Part shown: positions 16,806-26,514 of the stretch, in pieces | Layout: each line of letters begins with the position of its first letter | How positions within the stretch are numbered: position 1 is the first letter of the stretch | Assembly: GCA_964523795.1 (NCBI GenBank) | Contig: CAZGAO010000004.1 | Location: forward strand, 42,060 to 106,059 | Direction: 5' to 3' | Source of the DNA: SABY01 sp964523795 | GTDB taxonomy: Bacteria > Bacteroidota > Bacteroidia > Bacteroidales > 4484-276 | Length of the DNA stretch: 64,000 bases | The notes under the pieces: model-generated | What the model was told of the DNA's origin: nothing | The model's database searches: none | Seen by the model: the letters and a program-made list of their open reading frames with translations, nothing else | Translations under genes and position numbers: made by a program

Positions 16806-18518
16806 TTAGATGCTTTTTTTTATGTTTTTTTCAATTTTTTCCAGAATCTCAATTTTCTTAACAGGCTTTGCAATATAATCGTTACAACCAGATGAAATTG
16901 CCTTTTCTTTATCGCCTGACAATGCATAAGCAGTTTGAGCAATTATAATTACTCCTTTATTAAACTCTCGTATTCTTTTTGTCGTTTCAAACCCATCAAT
17001 ACCCTGCATTTTTATGTCCATTAAAATTATATCATAATCAACATTGGTTTTACATTCTTCAATAGCTTGTTCGCCGGTTTTGAAATGAGTAATTTTTTTT
17101 GCAACATCTTTTAAAATTGTTTTAAGTAAAATGGCAGAAGTTTCATCGTCCTCGACAATCAGGATATTATATTGACTATGATAATTTATTTTATTGTTTT
17201 CTTTTTCTGAATTTGAAGGCTTATCTTTTTCTATAGGCAAAAAAGGAATACTAAAGTAAAATTCAGAACCTTTACCTTCTATTGATTCTACCCAAATCTT
17301 GCCGCCAAGTATTTCAACATAAGATTTTGCAATTGCCAGACCCAGACCTGAGCCTTGAAATACTCTGGTATCTTCAATGTCGGCTTGTTCAAAACGATTG
17401 AAAATTGCTGTCTGGCGATGTGTGGGAATCCCTATTCCGGTGTCTTTAAGGCAAAATTCTACAAAACCATTTTTTGTGAGGGTGCTAACTGTTATACTTC
17501 CACGGTCTGTGTATTTTATGGCATTTTTTATAAGATTGGTAAGAATGGATTCAAATTTAGCTTTATCAGTACTTAATATAATATCTGTTTCCGGGCTTTC
17601 ACGTTGATAACTTAGAATTAATCCCTTTTTTTGAGCTTGTATTTGGAAAAAAGTAACAATGTTTTTTAAAATTTCAGTTGCATTTATTTCTGTTTTCCTG
17701 ACGTCAACAATTCCGGCTTCAATTTTAGAGATTTCAACAATATCGGTTACAGTATTCAACATTCGCTCACCATTTTTATGTATAATTTGAATATACTCCT
17801 CCTTCGTTTCATCACTTAAATCCGGCTCCAATAATAAGTTTGTAAATCCAAGAATACCATTCATGGGTGTGCGTATTTCATGACTCATATTGGCCAGAAA
17901 AGCAGATTTAAGCCGGTTTGCGATTTTAGCATTTTCAAATTGAAGGATGTAATTGTTCTTACTGATAGTAACAATCGCATAAATTATGAACAGGCTCATA
18001 AACAGGCCAACAAAAGCGTCCAATATTTGAGTTGTATCATTTGTATAATAACCGAATTCATTGTTATAGGTCAGCATTAGCCAGAATAGGCAAAGCAGGT
18101 TCAAAATTAGGATTATAAAAATGAAAATGAAATCTTTTCTGTCGAACAACATAATCAGAATTGCAAGAAAAGTAACAAATAAAGACATTATAGAGCCGCG
18201 CGACCCATAACCGACAAACCAACTGACATCAAGAAACATCATTGATACAATGGCAGTAACCCAGAACAACAGTCTGGTTCGAACTATTCGGCGCCCCAAT
18301 AAATAAAGTAGGAGGTAGAGAATTAAACCGATTATGGAGCAAATCAGGATAGTAGTCTTCTGTTCAATGAAAATATTAAACAACACATAACCGATAAGAA
18401 CTGTTGAAATCGTGAACGTGAGCAATAAGAAAACCTTGTGCTCTAATCTATTTGCAAGCTTCCCGTAGACCAAAACCTGCAAAGGTTCCAAGTAATTATT
18501 AATTCTTTTCATTTTCAT
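16806..18518 (-). CDS. Hybrid sensor histidine kinase with C-terminal receiver
   Basis: 570 residues. Six predicted membrane helices in residues 28-185 with no sizeable periplasmic domain, suggesting that a signal in the membrane is sensed. The HisKA domain carries the phosphorylated H213 (MSHEIRTPMNG); the HATPase has an N box around N332, DTGIGIP (359-365) and GSGLGLA. A receiver domain (about 450-565) has the acidic E456-D457-D458 cluster and phosphoacceptor D501. No output regulator or Hpt protein is encoded nearby, so the phosphorelay partner is elsewhere. Base composition is AT-richer than the neighbours. Confidence 0.9.
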   Translation of the reverse strand: MKMKRINNYLEPLQVLVYGKLANRLEHKVFLLLTFTISTVLIGYVLFNIFIEQKTTILICSIIGLILYLLLYLLGRRIVRTRLLFWVTAIVSMMFLDVSWFVGYGSRGSIMSLFVTFLAILIMLFDRKDFIFIFIILILNLLCLFWLMLTYNNEFGYYTNDTTQILDAFVGLFMSLFIIYAIVTISKNNYILQFENAKIANRLKSAFLANMSHEIRTPMNGILGFTNLLLEPDLSDETKEEYIQIIHKNGERMLNTVTDIVEISKIEAGIVDVRKTEINATEILKNIVTFFQIQAQKKGLILSYQRESPETDIILSTDKAKFESILTNLIKNAIKYTDRGSITVSTLTKNGFVEFCLKDTGIGIPTHRQTAIFNRFEQADIEDTRVFQGSGLGLAIAKSYVEILGGKIWVESIEGKGSEFYFSIPFLPIEKDKPSNSEKENNKINYHSQYNILIVEDDETSAILLKTILKDVAKKITHFKTGEQAIEECKTNVDYDIILMDIKMQGIDGFETTKRIREFNKGVIIIAQTAYALSGDKEKAISSGCNDYIAKPVKKIEILEKIEKNIKKSI

Positions 18519-18657
18519 CTTTTTCTCGTTTAGTTGAAATCAGTTTCATCAAAAGTATGTGTTTAAAATATTAATATCATAGGATAAAGTATAATTTTGT
18601 TTATTGTACTATATTATTGAATATTCTGTCTTTTTTAAAACTGCATTTAACTTATTT

Positions 18658-18864
18658 TTATCCCCCCTTCCTATCTTCAAAATGACCCATATTTGGTACA
18701 ATTAAAAGACATTTTAACTTTTCATCAGAGTCGCCGCTTCTTGTGTATCCTTGTTTCATCCACCAAAAATAATTAAATTTCCAAATCATCCGGCAGATTG
18801 TACACCATTTTCCTGAGAATCTAAAAAGGCCACACATTTTCAATGTACTGAAAGTTTCATTCAT
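18658..18864 (-). CDS. Doubtful small ORF in an intergenic region
   Basis: A 68-codon frame, rich in Cys, Trp and Phe, lies in the 438-base gap between the histidine kinase (upstream, minus) and the ABC ATPase (plus). It has no domain, signal peptide or conserved motif that I recognise. The C-terminal half (YTRSGDSDEKLKCLLIV) reads more like a real protein than the N-terminal half, so it could be a remnant. The remaining gap holds AT-rich sequence and the promoter-like element at 18932. Confidence 0.2.
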   Translation of the reverse strand: MNETFSTLKMCGLFRFSGKWCTICRMIWKFNYFWWMKQGYTRSGDSDEKLKCLLIVPNMGHFEDRKGG

Positions 18865-18931
18865 TTTAATTCCTGACGGATAGCTCGTTCATGCAAAATA
18901 CGTATCATGTCCTCTTTCCCGTCATAAATCC

Positions 18932-18939
18932 TATTTTTG
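18932..18939 (+). promoter_or_regulatory. Putative Bacteroidetes -7 element for the ABC operon
   Basis: TATTTTTG matches the TAnnTTTG -7 consensus of Bacteroidetes primary-sigma promoters, 17 bases before the ATG at 18957, implying a very short leader. No TTTG-like -33 element is visible at the expected distance. Confidence 0.35.
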
Positions 18940-18956
18940 TGGCTTAAACAGGGCTT

Positions 18957-19643
18957 ATGATTCTACAACTGAAAAACATTAGCAAATACTACGAAATTCC
19001 CGGGAGCAAGCAAGGGCGCGTAATTCTCGATGATATCAATCTTGAAATCGCCCGTGGGCAAACCGTAGGTATTGTGGGTCCCTCAGGTTCGGGCAAGAGT
19101 ACGCTGCTCAACATTGCCGGTACGCTGGATAAGGCCACTGCGGGCAGTGTGTTTTTTGAGGGGGAGGATGTTTCGGCTTTTGATGAAAACAAATTATCCC
19201 AATTCCGGAACCGCCATCTCGGCTTTGTCTTTCAGCGGCATCTTTTGCTGCCACAGCTTAGCCTGCTCGAAAATGTCCTGCTCCCGCTGATACCCCAAAA
19301 AGACAAGCACTTTCGTGAGGCAGCCAAAGTTCGTGCCCACGAGCTGCTGGGACTGGTGGGATTGAAAGATATAATTAAGCAAAAGCCCGGACAGATGTCG
19401 GTGGGCGAATGCCAGCGTGCGGCACTGGTGCGTGCCCTGATCAACGAGCCTGAGCTGGTGCTGGCCGATGAACCCACAGGTTCGCTCGATCAACAATCGG
19501 CCGAACAGATGGGCGTGCTGCTTCGCACGATAAACGCAGAAAGCGGAATTACCCTGGTGGTGGTAACGCATTCGGAGCGGTTGGCTCGTCAGATGCAGGT
19601 GATTTATAGCCTGGCCGATGGAAAATTATCCAAACGAAGCTAA
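18957..19643 (+). CDS. ABC transporter ATP-binding protein (LolD/MacB-type)
   Basis: 228 residues. Walker A GPSGSGKST (41-49), Walker B LVLADEPTGSLD, and a divergent signature MSVGECQR in place of LSGGQxQR. The family powers FtsX-fold permeases that move lipoproteins, peptides or macrolides at the inner membrane. The permease gene starts six bases after this stop. There is no membrane-fusion protein next to it, so the pair looks more like LolCDE or DevCA-like mechanotransmission than a full MacAB-TolC pump. Confidence 0.88.
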   Translation: MILQLKNISKYYEIPGSKQGRVILDDINLEIARGQTVGIVGPSGSGKSTLLNIAGTLDKATAGSVFFEGEDVSAFDENKLSQFRNRHLGFVFQRHLLLPQLSLLENVLLPLIPQKDKHFREAAKVRAHELLGLVGLKDIIKQKPGQMSVGECQRAALVRALINEPELVLADEPTGSLDQQSAEQMGVLLRTINAESGITLVVVTHSERLARQMQVIYSLADGKLSKRS

Positions 19644-19649
19644 ACGGCG

Positions 19650-22600
19650 ATGTCATTTTTGAGATTAATCATAAAAAGTATATGGCACTTTCGCCGTCAA
19701 CACCTGGCACTTTTTGCGGGGGTATTACTTAGTACGGCAGTTTTAACGGGAGCACTCATCACCGGCGACTCGGTAAAATACAGCCTGCGCAAAATGGTGG
19801 ATCTGCGTTTGGGTAAAGTGGGTTTTGCCTTGCAAGCCGGCGACCGTTTCGTTAGCAGCAAATTGGCAAAGGCACTGGCCGACACGCTCGGTGTAAAAAC
19901 AGCCGCGCTGATCAAAAATCAGGGCATTGCCAGCAATCCTGCCAAACAGCTATCGATGCCCAGAGTGAAAATTCTGGCGCTTGATGATGATTTTTGGGAG
20001 CTTTCACAAGTGCAGGTTCCCGCATTAAAAGCCGGTGAGGCGATGATTAGCAGCAATCTGGCCGAAAGCCTTGCCCTGAGCGTGGGCGATGATTTTATCC
20101 TTCGTCCTGAACAAAGCAGCGTAATTCCGGTAAACGCCCCCTTTGCTAAAGGCGAGGCTGCCAGCAAGGCCATGCGTTTAAAGGTGGTCGCTATTTTGAA
20201 TCCCGAGCAAATGGGACGGTTCAGCCTGCAAAGCAACCAGGTGGCTCCGCACAATGTTTTTGTTTCCTACGATTTTTTTGCCAACGAAATGGAGCTGGAC
20301 GGACTGGCCAACCTTTTGCTTGTTGAGAATAATCAGGAATTGAATGCCGAAAAAATTAGCAAAGCCCTTGAGCAATCCTGGAGCCTGGCGGATGCCGGCC
20401 TGGAAATTACGCCCATAGCCCAATCCGATTTTTTGGAACTGACTTCCAGGCGTATTTTTATCGAGCCTGCTATTGCTAAAGCAGTCCAAAATCTAAAAAT
20501 CGAAAACCACGGAATATTGACCTACCTGGTCAATCAAATCCGTGCAAACCGGAAAAGTACGCCCTACTCTTTTATTAGCGCGGCACCACCTTCTATAATC
20601 GGACGGGATTTAAAGGCAAACGAAATCATCGTTAACCGATGGCTGGCCGATGATTTGGAACTTGAAACCGGCGACAGCCTGACGCTGGAATATTTTGTGA
20701 TCGGAGCCATGCGAAGGCTAAAGGAGGAGAGCCACAGTTTTGTTGTGTCCGAAATTGTTCCGCTGGATGCCAGTCCGGCCATGCGCGTGCTGATGCCGGA
20801 TTTCCCCGGCATGACCGATGCTGCTACCTGCACCGACTGGGATGCGGGCGTGCCCGTGGATATGAAAAAAATTCGCGATAAAGACGAAAAATACTGGGAT
20901 GATTATCGCGGTACGCCCAAGGCTTTTGTTTCGCTGGATGCGGGCATCGCAATGTGGAGCAACAGCTTTGGCTCTTATACCGCCTTCCGCTTTTCGGGAG
21001 GTGATATATCGGCACCAGAATTCGAACACGAACTGCTTGCGCAACTTACGCCCCGCGATTTGGGCTTGCAATTCAGGCCGGTGCGCAATGACGGTATTTC
21101 GGCGGTAAGCCATGCCGTGGACTTTGGCGAGCTTTTTTTGAGCCTCAGCTTTTTCGTCATCCTTGCCGGGCTTTTACTTACGGCCCTGCTGTTTTCGCTG
21201 CACGTGGCTTCGCGAAACCGTGAGGGAGGTCTTCTGGCTGCAGTTGGTTTTTCGCGTCGGCGGATTTTATTCTTCCGCATATTCGAAACCCTGCCGGTAT
21301 TTGTTACCGGTGCCCTGGCCGGAGCTTATGCAGGCATTTTGTACAATCAAATAATTATGGCCGGCTTGAATACCGTGTGGCAGGATGTAGTGCGCACCAC
21401 AACATTGTGGATTCATATCGAAAATTCAAGCCTTATCACGGGCATTTTATCCGGAAGTATCCTCGCTGTCGCGATTAGTTTTTTTATTAGCAAAAATAAA
21501 TCGAAACAGCCTTTACATGCCTTGATTTCAAAAACTGAATTGCCGATAAAATCACAAAACTCATCCAAATATTTAATCAATACCTCCCTAATTATTGTCG
21601 GTTTTGCAGGCACGCTCACGTTGGTTTTGTTTTCGTTAATAAACAAGGCCGAACAAAATGCCGGTCTGTTTTTGCCTGCCGGCGGGTTATTTCTGATGGC
21701 TTTGCTTGCGCTGCTGTATCGTTGGTTTATTTATAAAAATAATCAAACCTATAAGTCCACATTTTCACTTTGGCAACTTGCCATGAAGAATTCCGGCTAT
21801 AATCGGATTGGAGGCATTACGAGCATCAGCCTTTTGGCTTTGGGAGCCTTTACCATTATTATCACCGGTGCCAATCAGCAAACTTTTTATGGAGCTTCGC
21901 AAAACCGGGCTTCGGGAACAGGAGGATATTTGTTTTGGGTCGAAAGCAGCCTGCCCTTGCTCTACGATTTAAATTCTTCGCAAGGCAGACTGGAGTATGG
22001 CATGGAGGATGAACCGGATTTGGAAGCTGTGGAATTTATGCAGTTCCATTCGCTGGCGGGCGATGATGCCAGTTGCCTTAACTTGAATCAGGTGGATCAG
22101 CCGCGCGTGCTTGGCGTGGATGAAAAAGTATTTGATGCCCGAAGCTCCTTCGATTTTGCACGCTTGGGCGAAGGTGTAGATGAAGCGCATCCCTGGCTGG
22201 CATTGAGCCAGCCATTGGAAAACGGCCTCATCCCTGCCTTTGCCGACCAAACAGTAATTACCTGGGGGCTGATGAAAAAAGTGGGCGACACGCTGACCTA
22301 TCTCAACGAACAGGGTAAAGAAATAAAACTGCTGCTGGCAGGTGGCCTAAAGAACTCCATTTTCCAGGGTAATATTCTTATTGCCGATCGTATTTTCCGC
22401 GAAAACTTCCCCTCCTCCGGGGGTTCAAATATTATGCTGATCGATGCACCTGCCCGGAAGCAGCAGGAAATATCCAAGCTACTTTCCACACGTTTGACCG
22501 ATTATGGTATTCAGCTTACGCCAACAAACCAGCGGCTGGCTGCCTTTAATTCGGTAACCAATACCTACCTGATAGTTTTTATGATGCTGGGCGGCCTGGG

Positions 22601-22943
22601 GGTTTTAATCGGGACAATCGGCCTGGGCATCGTGGTACTGCGCAATATTATGGAGCGAAAGAGCGAGTTGGCTCTGCTGGCAGCCATCGGTTTTTCGGAA
22701 AAGAAAATCTTAAGTTTGCTGCTTATCGAAAATGTTTTTTTGCTGATGGCGGGTTTGCTTATTGGCACGCTGGCAGCATTGGTTGGCATCTTGCCCAGTC
22801 TTTTGAGTCCCGCTTTTAGCATGAATACCAGCTTTGTTGGCTTCATCCTTCTCCTGGTTTTTTTCAATGGCCTTTTGTGGATATACCTCCCTGCCCGACA
22901 ACGGTTGAAGCATTTTGGGATAGAGAGCCTGCAGGAAGAGTAG
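19650..22943 (+). CDS. Large FtsX-type ABC transporter permease
   Basis: 1097 residues, roughly twice the size of LolC/LolE-type permeases. An N-terminal membrane helix (about 18-40) leads to a large periplasmic domain (about 45-485). A first FtsX block of helices follows (about 490-620), then two connecting helices (about 645-705), a second periplasmic domain (about 740-955) and a terminal FtsX block (about 960-1080). This duplicated layout matches the 'two FtsX domain' permeases found in Bacteroidetes. The substrate is unknown. It is co-transcribed with the ATPase six bases upstream. An 8-bp tandem repeat begins eight bases after its stop. Confidence 0.87.
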   Translation: MSFLRLIIKSIWHFRRQHLALFAGVLLSTAVLTGALITGDSVKYSLRKMVDLRLGKVGFALQAGDRFVSSKLAKALADTLGVKTAALIKNQGIASNPAKQLSMPRVKILALDDDFWELSQVQVPALKAGEAMISSNLAESLALSVGDDFILRPEQSSVIPVNAPFAKGEAASKAMRLKVVAILNPEQMGRFSLQSNQVAPHNVFVSYDFFANEMELDGLANLLLVENNQELNAEKISKALEQSWSLADAGLEITPIAQSDFLELTSRRIFIEPAIAKAVQNLKIENHGILTYLVNQIRANRKSTPYSFISAAPPSIIGRDLKANEIIVNRWLADDLELETGDSLTLEYFVIGAMRRLKEESHSFVVSEIVPLDASPAMRVLMPDFPGMTDAATCTDWDAGVPVDMKKIRDKDEKYWDDYRGTPKAFVSLDAGIAMWSNSFGSYTAFRFSGGDISAPEFEHELLAQLTPRDLGLQFRPVRNDGISAVSHAVDFGELFLSLSFFVILAGLLLTALLFSLHVASRNREGGLLAAVGFSRRRILFFRIFETLPVFVTGALAGAYAGILYNQIIMAGLNTVWQDVVRTTTLWIHIENSSLITGILSGSILAVAISFFISKNKSKQPLHALISKTELPIKSQNSSKYLINTSLIIVGFAGTLTLVLFSLINKAEQNAGLFLPAGGLFLMALLALLYRWFIYKNNQTYKSTFSLWQLAMKNSGYNRIGGITSISLLALGAFTIIITGANQQTFYGASQNRASGTGGYLFWVESSLPLLYDLNSSQGRLEYGMEDEPDLEAVEFMQFHSLAGDDASCLNLNQVDQPRVLGVDEKVFDARSSFDFARLGEGVDEAHPWLALSQPLENGLIPAFADQTVITWGLMKKVGDTLTYLNEQGKEIKLLLAGGLKNSIFQGNILIADRIFRENFPSSGGSNIMLIDAPARKQQEISKLLSTRLTDYGIQLTPTNQRLAAFNSVTNTYLIVFMMLGGLGVLIGTIGLGIVVLRNIMERKSELALLAAIGFSEKKILSLLLIENVFLLMAGLLIGTLAALVGILPSLLSPAFSMNTSFVGFILLLVFFNGLLWIYLPARQRLKHFGIESLQEE

Positions 22944-22950
22944 AGTTACT

Positions 22951-22998
22951 GGAGTGATGGAGTGATGGAGTGATGGAGTGGTGGAGTTATGGGGTGAT
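22951..22998. repeat. 8-bp tandem repeat, six units
   Basis: Six consecutive units of GGAGTGAT, the last three with single changes, begin eight bases after the permease stop codon. The 175-base gap up to the MscS gene otherwise holds only the palindrome at 23053-23072. Confidence 0.85.
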
Positions 22999-23052
22999 GT
23001 CAAAGCAGCCTGCCCCGTCTATTGGTGAATGTGCATTAGAACCGATTGGTAG

Positions 23053-23072
23053 AGACGCGATGCATCGCGTCT
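23053..23072. repeat. Perfect 20-bp palindrome of the AGACGCG family
   Basis: AGACGCGA, TGCA and TCGCGTCT form a complete palindrome. The same arms occur in the tandem array at 56624-56872 (loop AGCA), and related arms with an AAGTT centre occur at 40203, 40315 and 57569. Confidence 0.75.
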
Positions 23073-23118
23073 GCACAAAATGCGTAAAATATAAAAATGG
23101 CAGCAAAGCAGACGGACA

Positions 23119-24024
23119 CTAATTTCCTTTTTCCATCGAAATCTTTAGGGCCGAGGGTTCGACCAGTTGGAAGGTAGCTGAGGCAAATTTGATGGCTCCA
23201 TTGGTTTTATCTACCTCATTCAAAATCCGGGTAAACAAATTTGTTTTGGTGATCCGTCTTTTTTTATAATCCACCACATATCTCAGGGTAAATTCCACCC
23301 AATTGTCGTTGGCCGCCATCGAAATCATCGGTTCGGTTTGGGCATTTTCCAAGAGGTATTTCTTTTGCAGAGCCGTCCATTTTTCGCGGGTTTGGTCTGA
23401 TAGGTCGCCGGCTACTTCTTTAGTTATTTCCATAAAAAGGCTATTTGCCAAATCGTAATTGCTGCCGTACTGGATGGGGAGTTTTATTTCATCCCACAAA
23501 AAGGGAAAGCCGCCCGAGTAATTATACACCGGTTCTTTGAAAACGAAGCTGTTGGCTACCAGTACAATTCTTCCGTTGTACAAGTCGCCATCCACCCATT
23601 GGCCTATTTCCATGATCGTGGTTCGCAACACGCCAATGTCCATCACATCGCCTTTGATGCCGCCCAACTGCACCCGGTCGCCGGTTTTGTAAAAGCCGCC
23701 AAACATAATGGCCAGCCAGCCTGCAAACGAAGTGATAACTTCTTGCAGCGCAAAGGCAATGCCTGCACCGGCCACACCCAGCGCGATGGTAACGCCGCCC
23801 AGCTTGTTGCTGTACACAAAAAGTATTAGCGAGAGAGCCAGAAAATAGCCTGCAAAGGAGGTAAACTTCTTGGTGCGATAGCGGTTGTTGTTATCTTTTA
23901 CGTGCGAAATGAGCTTGCGTTGCACCACTTTTATGATGAGCCAGATAACAAAAATGCCGATAAAGATAATGGCAATTTTTTCGACCGCCGGCGCGGTAAT
24001 GAGATTTCTAAGCTGATCTTCCAT
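23119..24024 (-). CDS. Mechanosensitive ion channel (MscS family)
   Basis: 301 residues, near the length of E. coli MscS (286). Helices at about 15-35, 52-70 and 75-110; the last is the Gly/Ala-rich pore helix (GVAGAGIAFALQEVITSFAG). The beta domain follows (DRVQLGGIKGDVMDIG), then a mixed alpha/beta cytoplasmic domain. The channel opens on membrane stretch to release solutes under hypo-osmotic shock. The gene lies downstream of the KamA-like gene on the same strand, with 180 bases and a hairpin element between them. Confidence 0.9.
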   Translation of the reverse strand: MEDQLRNLITAPAVEKIAIIFIGIFVIWLIIKVVQRKLISHVKDNNNRYRTKKFTSFAGYFLALSLILFVYSNKLGGVTIALGVAGAGIAFALQEVITSFAGWLAIMFGGFYKTGDRVQLGGIKGDVMDIGVLRTTIMEIGQWVDGDLYNGRIVLVANSFVFKEPVYNYSGGFPFLWDEIKLPIQYGSNYDLANSLFMEITKEVAGDLSDQTREKWTALQKKYLLENAQTEPMISMAANDNWVEFTLRYVVDYKKRRITKTNLFTRILNEVDKTNGAIKFASATFQLVEPSALKISMEKGN

Positions 24025-24128
24025 ACAATACAGTTTTATAAATTAGATTTTTTGAATTATGAATTCCCCATGTGCTGGGATTAAATATTGAACATTGAAT
24101 ACTGAAAGCAACAATTAAAGGATAATAC

Positions 24129-24186
24129 CGGGCTTCGCCCGTGCATCCTCGAAAAATTACGAAAATCAAAGATTTTCTATTTTTCG
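24129..24186 (-). repeat. Two-hairpin 3' element, copy A
   Basis: Read on the minus strand: an 8-bp outer stem CGAAAAAT/ATTTTTCG with an inner 7-bp stem GAAAATC/GATTTTC (24150-24186), then a CGGGC/GCCCG stem with loop GAA (24129-24141). It starts 20 bases after the stop of the KamA-like gene in that gene's direction and could serve as its terminator. Copy B lies at 57233-57290 after the DUF4342 gene, also in sense with its upstream gene. Similarity between the copies reaches about 30 bases beyond the stems. Confidence 0.8.
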
Positions 24187-24206
24187 GGACAATTAACTGA
24201 TAACGA

Positions 24207-26411
24207 TTAACTATTTCCCCCAATCTCACCCAAATTAACATACTCCCCGGTGGTTTCAAAATCGTATTCGGGGTATTCGTAAATGGGCTGGCGGGCTTCG
24301 GTTTCGCCGATGGAATAGCCCCAGATGCTTTCGTAGTCATCGGTGTTTTCGCCAATATCTTCGAGCTGGCGCAGGTATTCGCTTATGGATTTCGATTCGA
24401 TAATAATCACCTTGTCCATCTGTTGCATCATGGGCGTGTGACGGCGGGTGTGGTCGAGTTCAAACTCGAGTATCCGCCGCCCGTAGCGCGTTATGCCGAT
24501 GGTGCGAAAGGTAAGGCTCTTGCCCACGCCCGGCAGGTTGAGCACATTGCGGTCGGTGCCCAGGAAGGGCAGGCCGGTCTCTCGCATCAGCGCAGCGATA
24601 TTTTCCACCAGCAATTCGGCATTGTTAGGGAACTCGCGTATCTGTTCGTAGTATTTTTCGGGAATGCGGCCAAAGACTTTTTCCTCCATCTGCTCCTGCA
24701 CCGCGCGTTCGTTGGTGGCAAAGTTGAAATTGTTTTCCATGTAGCCCTTCACGCTAAAAGTGTAGTAGTTGATGATCCCGATTTCGTTGAGTACCTTGCG
24801 GAGTTTGGCGGCATGACCGCGTCGTGAGGCGGCGGTGGAGAAAACATGCTGATTGGTAACCGTCCATCCTGCACAGATCAATTTTTTAACGGCCTCGCGG
24901 GATTCCGGGCTTACCTCCATGGGTGATTCAAAATGGGTTTGGATAAAAAACTGGCGGATGCCAATTTCGGAGGCCTTGCGTTTAAAATCTCCCAGCATTT
25001 GCACCAGCTCGGGCGTGATGCGCTGCGGCAGGTAAACCGGCAGCCGCGTCCCCAGGCGTACGCGCAAAATCTCGGCGTATTTTTCGCCCTCGTTGCGGGC
25101 TTCGTTTTCCTGCTTCTTGGCCAGTGCCATTTCGTAAACCGCATCCAGGATTTTTGCGAGCGACTTGTCGGAGCTCATCAGCGCATCGCCGCCGGTGATG
25201 AGGATATCGCGCAGTTGGGTATCATCCTTAAAATATAGAAGCAGACGATCGAGTTTTTCCTCCCAGCTTTCTTTGGGTTTCAGTTTGTCGAGGTCGAAGT
25301 TGAGGTTGCCCCGCTGGAAGTCGTACATGCGCTGGCAGGAGGCGCACAAGCCGCCACAGGCGCGTCCCATGGTGTCGGGGATAAGGATGGCAACTTCGGG
25401 ATAGCGGCGATGGATGTTGTGGTCGTTGGGCAGAATCCACCCGGCGGCATTGGGTTCGCCGGGTTTTACAATATCTTCTTTTTCCCAGGCTACGATGTGG
25501 CCGTATTCATCGATGAGTTGCTGGCTGTAAACCACATAATAGCGGATGGCCAGGTCGGCACCCACGGCAAAGTAGGGCACACGCACATGGAGCAGCGAGA
25601 GGTAGTAAGGGTTTACAAAAAACGGAATGCCCTTTTGCTGTGCGGCGTAGAGCACCTTCATGGTGTCGGGGTCGAGCGAGTTGTCCAGAAGTTCATTGAG
25701 CAAATCGGGCGAGCGCACGGCAAAACGCAGGTGAAAGAGGCGGTCGTCCCACCACTCCAGGGCTTTCAAAAATTTTTGCTCCTGCGATAAGCCTGAGCCG
25801 AAAAAAAACTTTGAATCCTTAATTTCGCCCTTGTCTATTTTGTTGATAATGATCTTGAGTATCCGTTCGCGATTTTCTTCGCGAAGTTTAATTATTCGTG
25901 GATCAAGACCCGTGCTCCATCGGTTCATCCACTTGTCCATCTTTTCGCGATCGGGAAAAGTGCGGATATAAGCTCCGGTAAATTGCCTGAAAAGCATGAG
26001 CATATCCTTGAAAAAGTAGGGCTTGGCACCGCCTGTGCCGTGAGTAACGGCAAGCCATATCAGGTGTATCGGATTGCTCACGGCCATTTCGCCACGCAGG
26101 TTCTGATCTTCGAAGGTGCGCCCGGCATTATCGATATAGTCGAGGATGCGTATGGCGGCAAAGTCTTTCCAGCTTAGTTTCCCGAAGGCCTCACGACCGT
26201 GGTTCTCGCGTTTGTAAAACTGATAGGCATCCCTATGATTTTTGATTTCGGCCAGTACCCAGTTGCGCACGCCCACCAGGGCTTCGGTTTCGTTGCGGGC
26301 GTTGCGCATGATTTCTTCCAGCACCGGGTTTTCTTTTAAAAGCTGGCGCAGCAGCATGTGCGATTTTACGGTAATGGCAATGCGGTCGAGTTCGTGTGTG
26401 GTGCCTGTCAT
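24207..26411 (-). CDS. kamA: KamA-family radical SAM protein (lysine 2,3-aminomutase-like), extended N-terminus
   Basis: 734 residues against about 416 for classical lysine 2,3-aminomutase; the extra length is mostly an N-terminal part of about 250 residues with no recognised motif. The radical SAM cluster motif CGGLCASC gives C352, C356 and C359. A C-terminal PGVGK stands where KamA has its PLP-binding PGGGGK, so PLP binding is plausible but the loop is altered. Classical members isomerise L-lysine to beta-lysine; long members of this kind in Bacteroidetes are not known to me to be characterised, so the substrate is open. Start ATG 26411. A structured repeat follows the stop. Confidence 0.82.
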   Translation of the reverse strand: MTGTTHELDRIAITVKSHMLLRQLLKENPVLEEIMRNARNETEALVGVRNWVLAEIKNHRDAYQFYKRENHGREAFGKLSWKDFAAIRILDYIDNAGRTFEDQNLRGEMAVSNPIHLIWLAVTHGTGGAKPYFFKDMLMLFRQFTGAYIRTFPDREKMDKWMNRWSTGLDPRIIKLREENRERILKIIINKIDKGEIKDSKFFFGSGLSQEQKFLKALEWWDDRLFHLRFAVRSPDLLNELLDNSLDPDTMKVLYAAQQKGIPFFVNPYYLSLLHVRVPYFAVGADLAIRYYVVYSQQLIDEYGHIVAWEKEDIVKPGEPNAAGWILPNDHNIHRRYPEVAILIPDTMGRACGGLCASCQRMYDFQRGNLNFDLDKLKPKESWEEKLDRLLLYFKDDTQLRDILITGGDALMSSDKSLAKILDAVYEMALAKKQENEARNEGEKYAEILRVRLGTRLPVYLPQRITPELVQMLGDFKRKASEIGIRQFFIQTHFESPMEVSPESREAVKKLICAGWTVTNQHVFSTAASRRGHAAKLRKVLNEIGIINYYTFSVKGYMENNFNFATNERAVQEQMEEKVFGRIPEKYYEQIREFPNNAELLVENIAALMRETGLPFLGTDRNVLNLPGVGKSLTFRTIGITRYGRRILEFELDHTRRHTPMMQQMDKVIIIESKSISEYLRQLEDIGENTDDYESIWGYSIGETEARQPIYEYPEYDFETTGEYVNLGEIGGNS

Positions 26412-26514
26412 AATGAACTAATTTTTGATGGTTAACGAATAATCACAAAAATAAGCATCATTTGCCTGAAAACCAATGATTTTTTATCTTTCACCACTGA
26501 TCATTTTTTTTCTT

